Shown here piece by piece: positions 20,933 to 30,699 of a DNA stretch of 64,000 bases (position 1 is the first letter of the stretch; every line of letters begins with the position of its first letter). The stretch covers positions 464,501 through 528,500 of the forward strand of contig JAEMWC010000358.1 in the NCBI GenBank assembly GCA_016490735.1, given 5' to 3'. The notes under the pieces are model-generated. The model was not told where the DNA came from and ran no database searches. It saw only the letters and a list, made by a program, of their open reading frames with translations. A program made the position numbers and the translations under genes. This DNA comes from Pachyseris speciosa (lineage: Eukaryota; Cnidaria; Anthozoa; Scleractinia; Pachyseridae).

Positions 20933-21296
20933 ATGATTACATCATATCATCATATCATGGTCTTGATTTCTTTCTACTAATATCCAAAACACAGTATTCG
21001 TAAGAGCTTATAGAGGCAAGTAAAATGCCGCAAACCGTTTCTCCATACCACATAAATTAGCCGAGATATGATTTTTTTAAAGTTTGACACGAGTTTGTCC
21101 AGAAAAGGGGTGACCCCCATCTCCACCCCTCCCCTCCCCCCTTGTAGAATATTTCCAAATTCAGGCCAAATTATAGTTGGTTTTAGGTACACCCATTTTC
21201 GGATATGTTCCAGATTGTTTTTTCCACATGACAAGAATAAATAAAATACATAAAACATAGTGAAAGATTTTTCTGTAACTGATATTGAAGCAAAAC

Positions 21297-21577
21297 AACC
21301 TCGAACCCAGGCCCTCTTCTCTTTTCCTCCCTTGTCGTCGAGAGAAAGACTCTGGTTGGACCTGATCACGTGACCAGTAAAAACAACAATACCGCAGGGA
21401 GGGTGGTTCATTAAAGCCGTTTTGTCACAATAACTGTTTCTTGACTTTGCCACCCCTCTCTGTCATCAATTTTTTTTACAACCCAGATTTTGGATGGTAA
21501 CGTGATCAGGTCCAACAAGGATCTCTCTCTTGACGAGAAGGGAGGAAAAGAGAGAGAGCCTTGGTTCAAAGTTGGAA
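21297..21577. mobile_element. Foldback MITE-like element with arms of about 80 bp
   Basis: Left arm 21297-21380 (gaacccaggccctcttctct ... ggacctgatcacgt) pairs with right arm 21497-21577 (acgtgatcaggtcc ... agagccttggttc). The centre holds no gene. The longest minus ORF across it (20977-21453) has no domain character. Confidence 0.7.
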
Positions 21578-22633
21578 ACATAACTGCTTTTGGACGTCAT
21601 AAAATGTGACGTCATCCATATTTTCATCGCTTATATTGTCGTTTCAAAGCACAAAACGAAATGTCCAAAATGATACGATTTTTGGAAACTCTATGCATTA
21701 TATTTCAGCAAGAAAGAAGAAAAGTATGATTGTCTTGGTTTCCGGGGTCACCATTTTTTTTTTCTTAAAACTGTCACACCTCAAGCACTTTTTGTGGTAG
21801 CAAGGAACGGTTTTCGCTATTGAACTCCTCTTGTCAAGTTCTTTCAAACAGCACACCTTTGCCTGTAATATGAAACTTTATATCAAGCATATTTTTCACG
21901 TCATCATTTGAGAGTTTTTGTCGGTTATCGTGCCAAAACGATTGGGACAACAACCCAAGATTATATGCCAAGTCTGGCGAAGAAATATGCAAAAGACCCA
22001 AAATTAGTGTTAATGACACTGATGAAAAAACAATTTCAGATTGTACCTCTTATTTTTAAAATATTTTTCCATTCCTTTCTCCTTTCTCCCAATACTATAA
22101 GAATAACACTAGACTTTCGAAAAAACGCAAATGAAAACCCTTCAAGCGAGACAAGTCGACCTCTTGCGACTTCATCGCTCACTCAGCCGCTTCGCGGCCT
22201 AAAAAGCTCGCTCCTCTCGGATTTTCTGCTGTGAGTCTCGAGAGGTCGACTTATGGCAAGTCTAGAGTGACACGTGTGTTATTGTTGATGCATTGCACGT
22301 TAAATTCTGTTTTCTAACGTATAAATTTTATTTTTCACACGCGGATCATGATTAGCTGTCCACTGGACGCTAGAATCCTAAAAAGCTGTAATCCGTGTTT
22401 AATTGAGATGTCCTGTAGTGTTGTTTTCAACGGGGAAAGGAAGGACGAGGGCCATGGGTGGTTGAAATACGGCCACCCCTTGCTGCAAGGGTCAATTCCT
22501 GGTCAATTCATCAGTGTTAAGGTATGATTGGTGTGAAGCATACGTTTGAAAGCACACGTCCTTAAAGTTACCTCCATTTCAGTTCCCAGTTTAAAAACTG
22601 ACGTAAATTAAAAGAATTCTGTTTAATAGGTAC

Positions 22634-22942
22634 CTTGGGTGCACATAACGCCAGCGTCTTCATTGTGGTCACAATCGTTATTTCCCCATTCTCTGTGGTT
22701 GCACTCTGTCAGTGAGCTCTCGTATCCTGTACATTGTACGTCATCCATCCATATTTCCCCCTGTCCTCTCCCGAAAGCCGCAGACTTGTTTGCTGCCACA
22801 GCACCAGGAAACCCAAGCTGACGGCAAACTACGTTGGCGTCTCTTGAATCCCAATCATCATCACAAACTGTTCCCCAGGTTCCACTGTGAAACACTTCCA
22901 CTCTGCCCAAGGATCCCCCACTGTCCCCACCTACCAATCGAA
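22634..22942 (-). CDS. SRCR exon type B, intact (receptor gene 2)
   Basis: A 309-nt exon between CTGTCAG and a GTACCT donor, phase 1/1, fully open. It encodes one complete SRCR domain: [84 protein letters not shown] and AGVMCTQ. Six cysteines in the group-A pattern. SRCR domains bind proteins and microbial polyanions in scavenger receptors (established); the ligand here is unknown. The flanking intron at 22440-22620 matches 18600-18737 and 29400-29593, showing these exons spread by segmental duplication. Confidence 0.88.
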
Positions 22943-23214
22943 CTGACAGGAAGACTTATTGTTAGCGTCTTGGTTCTCACAAATAAGATCTTTCTTGATT
23001 GTATCAAGTCTGAAAGATGACAATGTTTTATTTATTATTTGCATCACCTAATTTAGAGGTATAAGCGTTTTAAAGATGTTTTAAGTCGCGATTATTTGAC
23101 ACTATGAATTCTGTCATAAACATTTAGCCTAATTCATATTACCGCTACGCTGAAGAAACTTAGTACACTTTTACTTTTCGGTCTGCACAAAAAGACTGTT
23201 TTTTGTTTCTTTCG

Positions 23215-23420
23215 CAGTCACGAGATCCTAAAACATCAAGATGCACGCGGAGAGAGATCTTTCATTCCCAGTGTATTGCACGTTGCTAAAAATCATTGTC
23301 TGTAGGTTTTCAAACGAAAAACACCCGGGGATTTTAATTCATGTGTGTTTTTCGTTTTGAAAACCTACTGACAATGATCCACCAAATTCCATCATTCGGC
23401 AAGCTACATCAGTGAAGCGC
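23215..23420 (-). pseudogene. SRCR type A remnant with internal inversion hairpin
   Basis: Reading minus from 23410, DVACRMMEFGGSLSVGF is recognisable, then QNEKHT and a stop. Lower down, NVQYTGNERSLSAC is visible, with the cysteine of MQC changed to Tyr. In between, 23306-23368 is a hairpin: gtaggttttcaaa and tgaaaacctac flank a centre in which the same exon segment appears twice in opposite orientation. Not functional. Confidence 0.7.
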
Positions 23421-23859
23421 GCTAGTTTTTTTTATTTTTTTTTATTTTCTTGACAGCCCTTTGGCAACTTTCTGTCAGATTGTGAAACATACATATGCGA
23501 TTTGATCGGGTTTTTAAAATTTTCAAATAAGTCTGAGTTTCTGTTTTCAATAAAATTTTAATAACCTTTTAAAATATAATATCGGCTGATACCGACAAAA
23601 ATATCATAAGTTTCTTCTCTTGTTGTCTTCATTTTGTTATTTCATATTTGAGAAACGTAGTTGGACGTGCGATTTCCCGCCGAAAACGCGGGGTGTTTGC
23701 ATCTCGAGTGTGACATTTCCCATTAGCTTACGTGGAAGTGGTGAACGGAAGTACTCACGTCATAACCAAACCTAAAATGCCTCGCATCGCTTGGTTACCA
23801 TGTTTTCTTATTAACTTTTTATATGGGAATTCAGTTTCCCCCTATTGCTTTCCTTTATC

Positions 23860-24005
23860 TACTGTACTTTTATATAGTAATTAAGATTTAAGATTATTAT
23901 GTTATTGTTATTAAGTAATTACGATTATTATGATTTTTATTGGTAGGATATTTTATTAGTTAGATATTTTACAGTGGGAAAAAGCATTATTAAACTTAAA
24001 CTTAA
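23860..24005 (+). mobile_element. LINE 3' tail-like segment
   Basis: A/T-rich sequence of the kind that precedes LINE tails, ending in (ttaaac)n at about 23988-24006. No coding part remains. Class inferred from the tail only. Confidence 0.35.
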
Positions 24006-24219
24006 ACTATGGTGCTCCACGGGCACGCCCCCCAGGGCGCAGAACTTCGCTAATAACTCATTAATTCAAACTATAATAGTATAGAGGACAAAACTAGTGG
24101 GCTTGTTGGTCGATAAGGAGGGCATTTTTTTCTTAACTTTACTTCTTTACTTCTCGCTTCCGATTGGTTGAGCGTCAAAAATACTCTCTACTAATTAGCT
24201 GAACCCACCGCTTTTCTAT

Positions 24220-24690
24220 CCAGTTGGTTTCTTTATTTTGATCAAAACAACTTCATCTTCTTCGAAGTTTGTCTTCTAATCCGCGTTGCATTCGATAAAA
24301 AGCGCACATAGTTCAAAAGCTAGCTTTAAAAAATACTCCAAAAGGTGAATTCTTGAGTTATAGAAGAGAGAGAAAAATATTTTTCTCATGAAAAGCTTAA
24401 AACTTGGATCGACTTGCATGGCGCCCAGCGTAGCGGGATTGTGTAGTTGACAAACAATATGATTCAAAGCGTTAAGGGCTTTTACTTAATTTTCTACGGC
24501 ATCTTGCAGCTCAGCAGAAAAGGTTACCGAACAGATTGCCATCAATGTGAGGAACGAGTAGCTCAAACTTGGTGGAAGAAGTTCTTTCTTTGGACAAACC
24601 GTTTATTTTATTCTTATGGATGCGTATTTTTAAGTGGATGCGTATTTCCAAGTGGTAGAAACAAGTGATATCAAAGGGTAGCAGAAAGGG
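24220..24690 (+). repeat. Repeat family R3, copy 1 (with decayed coding segment)
   Basis: Collinear with 38190-38630 and 50830-51250: the gttggtttctt opening, acaacttcatct, catcttgcagctca and a ggtggaagaag block. One frame across the copies encodes SSNLVEEVLSLDKPF, most complete at 51070-51230; here an in-frame stop precedes it. Unknown element. Confidence 0.75.
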
Positions 24691-25132
24691 TGGCAAACAC
24701 GCCTGGAGTTCTTTTCACTCGTTGAAAAAATTGATACCAACGCTCTTATCGCTGACTTTAATACGACTTCCTGGAACATAGTCAACATCTACAGTAAAAA
24801 AAAATGAAAAAACAAAAACAAAAAACAAAAAAACAAACAAAACAAAACAAAACAAAAAAAAAAAAAAAAACAGATGGAATGCTATACACTTGGAATAAGC
24901 TTGACGTATTTGATGTTGTTGATACACACGCACCACTGAAAAGGGAAGACTAGAAGTCAAATCCCCTGATAAACCGTTTTGACTAAAGAATGGAATTCTG
25001 GAAGCGATCAAGCATCGTGATAACCTCTGGCTGATGTTTAGGTACAACTACAGCGGGATATTTCTTGTTCGGCGACATGGACTAAAGATCACGGCATTGT
25101 TGCCCAACCGGAAGAGACAAAATACATGATTA

Positions 25133-25280
25133 TGTACAAGACTGAGCCCGAGCCCAACTGAATGTAGCCGGAGCCATGGAAAAGAGCGACGGGAAAAAAT
25201 GTTGACGAAAGTTGGCAAATATGTCGTGTTGGAGTTTATCTGTGGCTTTGCTGTTGATTTATACCCGGCTTGGGCTAACA
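25133..25280 (+). repeat. 5' LTR
   Basis: 148 bp, TG...CA. Shares gagcccaactgaatgtagcc, gaaaagagcgacgggaaaaaa, tatgtcgtgttggag and ctgttgatttatacccgg with the 3' LTR. The two LTRs differ at several positions, so the insertion is not very recent. Confidence 0.85.
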
Positions 25281-25689
25281 AATTTGGCGATCCCACCAGG
25301 ACTTGTGTGTAAGGAGGAATGAAACCTTTAGCGATCCGCATGTGGCGACCGATTGTGTTGGTTTGGTGAATTTGCCTGGTGTGCTCACAATCACGTGCTT
25401 TGTGTCGGCCATAACATTGTGGCTCCTCCTAAAATGTTCTGCAATTGGTATAGGATTTGATGGAGCCGAAACCAATTGTGGAATTGCACACATTTTAGGT
25501 ATCCTACTGATGAACATTTATTACATGCAGATATTTTTAGAAGCAACAATTGTTTGCGGTCTGTCACCTTTGAATTACTGCTTATTAAAGCAAAACGTGG
25601 ATTAAAGCTGTAAAGATATTGCGGAAATTCTTGAGATGGTAGAGGAACTTCAGCTAGAAATTCAGTCTCTCTTTTTTGCGAGAAGCTGG

Positions 25690-26722
25690 GAATCGCTGGC
25701 ACGGATGCATGGCGAAATTCTTCAAGGTCGAACACGAAGGCCAGGCGAAGCTGATCGTAGCGAAACAAGTTGCCGCGAGACTGGAAGAGGAAATTGCAAA
25801 GTTGAAGTAGGCGGAAATCGTGCCGTTTCTTAAAGACGTGAGAAAGGTACTGGAAGAGAAGCCTCCCTCTGGCATTAAGAACCAAGGTAAGCCTGGAAAA
25901 GCAGTTCTTAGTGATTCGAAACCTATCACCATACAAAACGAAGATTCTGTTCATAAACTGCTGGCATTCAGTGAGTTACATAGGCAGTTTAAGATCAATG
26001 GACAGAACCCAATAAAAAGACAAAATACGTTTCTCATCATTAACTCGTCAAATAGTCAGATAGGGAGACACTGAGAGTGCAGTTGTTGATGGTGTCATCC
26101 GTGCAATGACACCTGGATTAGTACTTAGGAATCGCCTCGAAACTTACAGGGATTTGACATTAGATCGTTTGAAGAGAATCGGACGCAGCCATCAGTATGG
26201 TGTAAAGAATACATCAGAGCTATGTCAAACCCTAGGATCTCAATGTCAGGGCCCAAAGGAGTATCCCCAAGTATTTCAGATGAAAGCCTTGGATCTAAGG
26301 CAACAAATCCTATTTGCATCGAGTGATGAAAGTGATGACATATATCTACAGTATGACTCTGAGCACATACAACGTCTTTTCCTCCGTTCTGTGGAAACCC
26401 TGGTTTACAGGATGAAAGTATTCTTGCTAAGATACGTTCATTTCTGAAAGACCCAACTGTCACTGATGAAGTCTTAATGCAGCAGATGGGTGTAGCTTTA
26501 TCAGCAGAAAAAGAAAGAGATAAGAAGCTAAGAAACAACAAACCTAAGTGCTCCACTGTGACGATTGCGTCAGTATCAAATCCACCGAAGGATAAGAGAA
26601 CAAGTCAAGAGCCATCCCAATAGAGTGATCTTGTAGCATCCATCAATGCTTTTAAATCTGAGGTTGAAGCTTTGAGAGGAGAAGTAAGAAAGAAAGATGC
26701 TGACAAAAGTTGAAGCAGACTG
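25690..26722 (+). pseudogene. Gag-like reading frame of the LTR element, disrupted
   Basis: One frame reads KFFKVEHEGQAKLIVAKQVA then ARLEEEIAKLK, an in-frame TAG near 25809, and AEIVPFLKDVRKVLEEKPPS onwards. From 26106 a second segment (VLRNRLETYRDLTLDRLKRI ... YDSEHIQRLFLRSVET) runs to a frameshift near 26400. It continues as LQDESILAKIRSFLKDP, VTDEVLMQQMGVALSAEKER and a stop at about 26621. The charged helical composition and position right after the 5' LTR suggest gag; there is no zinc knuckle. Several breaks make it inactive. Function inferred from context. Confidence 0.6.
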
Positions 26723-27189
26723 GAAAGGAGGAGGCCACCAAGATGTTCAAGTTGTTACGTGTACATGTACCTTCCTGCGCAGTTTCAACCAATGACCTAT
26801 GTGCCTTCGTGTTACTAACTCGTCAGGAGAATGAGAAAGGAACTGTACACTTACAAAAGTGAAAGCCACGTGTTTTTTTAAATTTGCCTTATAAGTCTTC
26901 TTCTTTTGCCTCGTTTTCACGAAAGATTTCAATAGTTGTTAACTCGTTCAAAATAGCCGTTTTTTTCCGGAAAGCTCTTTGTATCAAGTCGTATAGATAA
27001 GTGTTTCGTGATGCTGCAGCAGAAAATGGAGACTGGAGTGCAACCTAACTAAATGCCCTGACCTGATCAACCAGACAATTTACGTTCACTCTAGAAAGAG
27101 TTATAAGGATACAAGGAACTCATATTGTTGTAATATACAAGAGTATCAATGGCTCATAATGTTGAGGACAACATTTTTTAGGGGAGACA

Positions 27190-27332
27190 TGTAGAGGACT
27201 GGGCCCGAGCCCAACTGAATGTAGCCGGAACCCTGGAAAAGAGCGACGGGAAAAAAATTTGAAGTTGGCATTAAAGTATGTCGTGTTGGAGTTGTGGCTT
27301 AGCTGTTGATTTATACCCGGTTTGGGCTAACA
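27190..27332 (+). repeat. 3' LTR
   Basis: 143 bp, TG...CA, preceded by a polypurine tract (27179-27189). Counterpart of 25133-25280. Confidence 0.85.
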
Positions 27333-27529
27333 ATTATTGGTACTCAACAGAAGCTGTCCCGCTGTAAAGAATGTACACTGTCCTTAGGGTTGGGTAGCAG
27401 GAAACTGGAGCAAACTCAAGAGCAATGTCTTCAACCCCTCCCTTTCTTGGTCATCCCATGTGACTAATCTTAGGAAAGAAACTTTTAAAACGTGTTGCTG
27501 TTCTGGCTCGCGTTAAAAATTCTTGCCAG

Positions 27530-27900
27530 TTAAATAATAATTTTATTTAACGCTAGTATCAAACCTATTCTCAAGTATTGTGTGTCGGTCTGGGGAAGCT
27601 GTAATGCAGGACTATTTGATGACAGTTTTAAAGTTCAAAACCGATGTCTGCGTATTATTCTCGATGATCCTTTTCAAGCTAGATCTCTGCTGTTATTTCT
27701 TGAGCTTGGGTGGCTACCCATCAATCATATCTGTTTAGAAAGACGACTATTCCTGTTAAAAAATTCCTGGATGGACGTCCAACGGATTACATTTCCCCTC
27801 TTTAAAATATACCACAAGTCACATGATGCAAGGTCTCGGTTGCCTTATCACCTACCTATTCCATGTACCAATAGCATGAAGCGCATGTTTTTTTTATGAT
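27530..27900 (+). mobile_element. LINE reverse-transcriptase C-terminal fragment
   Basis: Open frame SIKPILKYCVSVWGSCNAG, then KVQNRCLRIILDD and LELGWLPINHICLERRLFLL. This is the region after the RT domain of CR1/jockey-type LINEs (typically YCS-VWG ... LQKLQNRAAR). Both the 5' part and a proper 3' UTR are missing. AT-rich decayed sequence follows to about 28130. Confidence 0.7.
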
Positions 27901-28379
27901 GCTGTTAAACTGTGAAATAATGCTACTAGTGATAATGACTGTCTACTTTTCAAATGCAAAGAAATTTGAAGGAAGGTACTTTGATTTAATTATGTGTAAA
28001 TTTACGTCTGTCAGCTTTAAATTAACAGAATATTTTAATATTTTAGTATTACAGTATCTTGGTACCTTGATATTTAATACTTAGTATTTTGAGTATTGAA
28101 GCATTTGGTATCCTAGTATTTTAGTTGCGATGTTGTTGTAATTAGTTTCATAGGGCCATAAAGGAGGCTACAGTCTTGATTGTAATTATGCACTCTATTG
28201 AAATGAAATGTCATTCACGCATATTAATCCTTAATTTTACTCGGCCCCGATTACCTGTACAAATACCCTAAAACCGTTGTGTATGAACAAATATTTACAA
28301 GGATCTCAGAAAGAAGGATCTCAGAAAGAACGTCCCAGCAAAAAGAATAGAAACTCTTCAGATCCATTCGTGAGACAAA

Positions 28380-28690
28380 ACTCGAAGGGTATATGGAAAA
28401 ATTACTTAAATTGAAAGAAGCGACGCTTAAACTAATAACACGGTAAGTAACAAGGGAAACTATAAAGTCTGGAGTTTTTCAAAAATCAATTATCCGGATA
28501 AACACACCTTTAGAGGCTATAAATCATGCATCCTCAGGCTTTAAACGAACGTTTAGCAAATGACAGCTCATTGCTATTTAACCCGCAATTAATATCGCCG
28601 AGGGTAACGGCAACTTGTTAAAGGAAGGTTAGTGCAAACGAAATCTTGGTTATTGCATGCATGATCGTGGCCCAAAATATTTACCCTTAT
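28380..28690. repeat. Duplicated receptor-gene intron segment (empty SINE site)
   Basis: Matches 19310-19600 (gaaagaagcgacg, ggtaagtaacaagggaaac, aggctataaatcat, gacagctcattgctattta, ggtaacggcaacttgt). In the other copy the match is broken by a SINE. Part of the segmental duplication that multiplied SRCR exon units. Confidence 0.8.
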
Positions 28691-28740
28691 TCACACATAT
28701 ACAACAGAGCATGCCCCTCAAGAGATAAGGCTGTTTTTAC

Positions 28741-29052
28741 CTTTTGATTTGCACACGACACCAGCGTTTCTTTTTCCTTCACAGCCATCAGATCCCCGAC
28801 CATCGTGGACGCAAGCAAAAAGAGAGCTTTCGTTGCCAGTGCACTGCATGTTGTTAAGCCTAACGGGGGCTTTTATTCCTGTGCGTGTTTCATCTTCAAA
28901 AGTTATTGACGATGATCCATCAAAGTCCATCATTCGGCAAGCCACATCAGCATCTTGTTTGTCCCACTCATCACCACATACCCAGCCCCAGGTCTTGTTG
29001 TAGTAAACTTGAACTAGACCTTGTTCGGGAGACTTTTCTCCCCAGATACGAA
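28741..29052 (-). CDS. SRCR exon type A, intact (receptor gene 2)
   Basis: A 312-nt exon after CAATAG with a GTAAAA donor, phase 1/1, fully open. It encodes VRIWGEKSPEQGLVQVYYNK, TWGWVCGDEWDKQDADVACR, MMDFDGSSS, RLNNMQCTGNESSLFACVHD, GCEGKRNAG and VVC. Six group-A cysteines. Type A differs from type B by YYNKTWGWVC in place of GTWGTVC and by VACRMMDF in place of VVCRQLGF. Lies 541 bp before the neighbouring type B exon in genomic coordinates, that is, downstream of it in the gene. Confidence 0.88.
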
Positions 29053-29187
29053 CTATTGACGGAAGCAACATAAGACTTTTATTAACTTCCGAACTTCACT
29101 TTAATTTCGATTTTCCTTTAGAACGGTCGTCGAACATAGGGTAGTTAAACGATTGAAAATGTGAAGCTTGTGGATGAGAGCTCAAGT

Positions 29188-29280
29188 CACATATTGAGCA
29201 CTATGGCTACGTGGTAGCGGGCATTACCCCTGTATTAGGGTTAATGCCCGTTAACACGAGGCAATAGTGCCCAATATGTG
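29188..29280. repeat. Short palindromic element P2
   Basis: An inverted repeat from cacatattg to caatatgtg with centre near 29233. It shares tggtagcgggcattacccct with the larger palindrome at 53303-53502, so the two belong to one family. It sits in the intron between the type B and type A SRCR exons of receptor gene 2. Confidence 0.75.
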
Positions 29281-29593
29281 GTTTTCGCTTACGTAAATAT
29301 ATTGTTTTGTGCGATATCCCTTCCTACTTACAAGTTTGGTCAGTACAAAACGAACACAAGCCTAGTCTATTTTTCTCTGGGTCTTCTGCCAACGGTGCAA
29401 GAAAGGGCGAGGTCCACGGGCAATGCAGATACGGCCACCCCTTACTGCAAGGGTCAATAGTAGGTCAATTCATAGTTTTGAAGTACGAGTGGTGGGGAAT
29501 ATATGTATGAAAGCAAATCCTCAAAGTTATCTGAATTTCAGTTCTCAGTGACAAAATAAACGCAATTTTATAGAATTTGGTTTTAATAAGTAC

Positions 29594-29902
29594 CTTGGGT
29601 GCACATAACGCCAGCATCTTCATTGTGGTCACAATCGTTATATCCCCAGCCTCCGTGGTTGCACTCTGTCAATGAACTCTCCTTTCCTGTGCAATCTACG
29701 TAATCCATCCATATTTTTCCTTGGCCTCTCCCGAAAGCCGCAGACCGTTTTGCTACCACAGCACTTGGAAATCTAAGCTGACGGCAAACTACAATGGCGT
29801 CTGATAAATCCCAGTCGTAATCACATACTGTTCCCCAGGTTCCATTGTAAAACACTTCAACTCGTCCCTCGTGAGTTCCACCTCCACCCACCAAGCGAAT
29901 AT
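29594..29902 (-). CDS. SRCR exon type B, intact (receptor gene 2, most 5' exon seen)
   Basis: 309 nt, acceptor CCTCTTAG, donor GTACTT, phase 1/1. Reads [88 protein letters not shown] and GVMCTQ. Complete group-A SRCR domain with six cysteines. Signal-peptide and further N-terminal exons were not recognised upstream, so the gene model is 5'-incomplete. Spliced in order with 28741-29052, 22634-22942, 16747-16818 and 14369-14964, it would give three SRCR domains, a stalk, a TM helix and a tail in one frame. Confidence 0.87.
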
Positions 29903-30515
29903 CTAAGAGGTCGTGAAGCATCATTTATTTCATAACGTTTCATTCCAAAATGAATTCACTGAATTTTGTTGGTTCTTTTTTTCAGTTGTTTTAAATAAAG
30001 ATGAGTAAATGGAAAATACAAAGACAGTTTGGAATTAGGTTATAACTTATAATATTAAAAATACGAGTGTACTGAACAGAAAGGCTTGCCTAGAGGGAGA
30101 AGTTTAGATGAATAATGTTGATGCGAATAAAAAGTTCTGTCGTTAAAAAGGAAGGTTAAATGGTGTGACCTATGTGACGAAAGCAACGAAAGTGAGCATG
30201 AAACATCAATAACCTAAACTTTTGAATGTCTAAGAATGCTTGACGTCCAATAAAGAGCGAAACATGTGAATACTCCACTTCACCAAAACATTTTTAATGG
30301 GCAGAGAGAAAGCAGCATTGTAAGGCTTTTTCAGTAATATCCAGGACATGGTACAGTGTATATACAAAAAAGTTTGATGGAAGCTACTATTACCTAAATC
30401 TATACATTTCCATTTCACTTTCTAGAGTCATGCCCCTCCCCCTCTCCCTCCGCCTGCCCCAACTTCCCATTTTTAATTTACATTGTGACTTTGAATTCAT
30501 TCTATTACTTTGTAT
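29903..30515. other. No gene seen
   Basis: AT-rich region upstream of the first recognised SRCR exon of receptor gene 2. It would contain an intron or promoter; no signal-peptide exon could be picked out by eye. Confidence 0.4.
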
Positions 30516-30518
30516 AGG

Positions 30519-30640
30519 TAATCACATGATTTCGAGTGCAATTTGGGATAAATAAGCACGAGTAAATTTTTTCAAAGACTCACAAAATTGCACGAGCCCT
30601 TAGGGCGAGTGCAATTTGTCGTCTTTGAAAAAATTTACAA

Positions 30641-30676
<36 letters not shown>

Positions 30677-30690
30677 GTGATTACTTATTA
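30519..30690. mobile_element. Foldback MITE-like element
   Basis: The arms pair end to end: ggtaatcacatgattt with aaatcatgtgattact, gtgcaatttggga with ccaaattgcac, and aataagcac with gtgcttatt. Centre gcccttagggc near 30601. No ORF. Confidence 0.8.
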
Positions 30691-30699
30691 ATAATATAC

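Larger units (their letters stand above)
25133..27332 (+). mobile_element. Non-autonomous LTR retrotransposon (2.2 kb, complete)
   Basis: Direct terminal repeats 25133-25280 and 27190-27332 begin TG and end CA (tgggctaaca). TGGCGATCC starts 4 nt after the 5' LTR as a primer-binding-site candidate. The purine-rich AGGGGAGACA lies directly before the 3' LTR. ATTA flanks both sides (25129-25132 and 27333-27336) as a target duplication. The interior has only a broken gag-like frame and no protease, RT or integrase, so it is a deletion derivative or TRIM/LARD-type element. It lies in an intron-like interval of receptor gene 2. Confidence 0.85.

Noticed and set aside
20977..21453. 158-codon minus-strand ORF
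   Set aside because: Runs through a foldback element and unstructured sequence; no domain or splice context.
22140..22262. Inverted gtcgacctct/agaggtcgac pair as a MITE
   Set aside because: Arms are short and imperfect and the boundaries unclear; not enough to call an element.
25391..25954. 187-codon minus-strand ORF
   Set aside because: Antisense to the gag-like frame of the LTR element; no domain, and the sense strand explains the openness.
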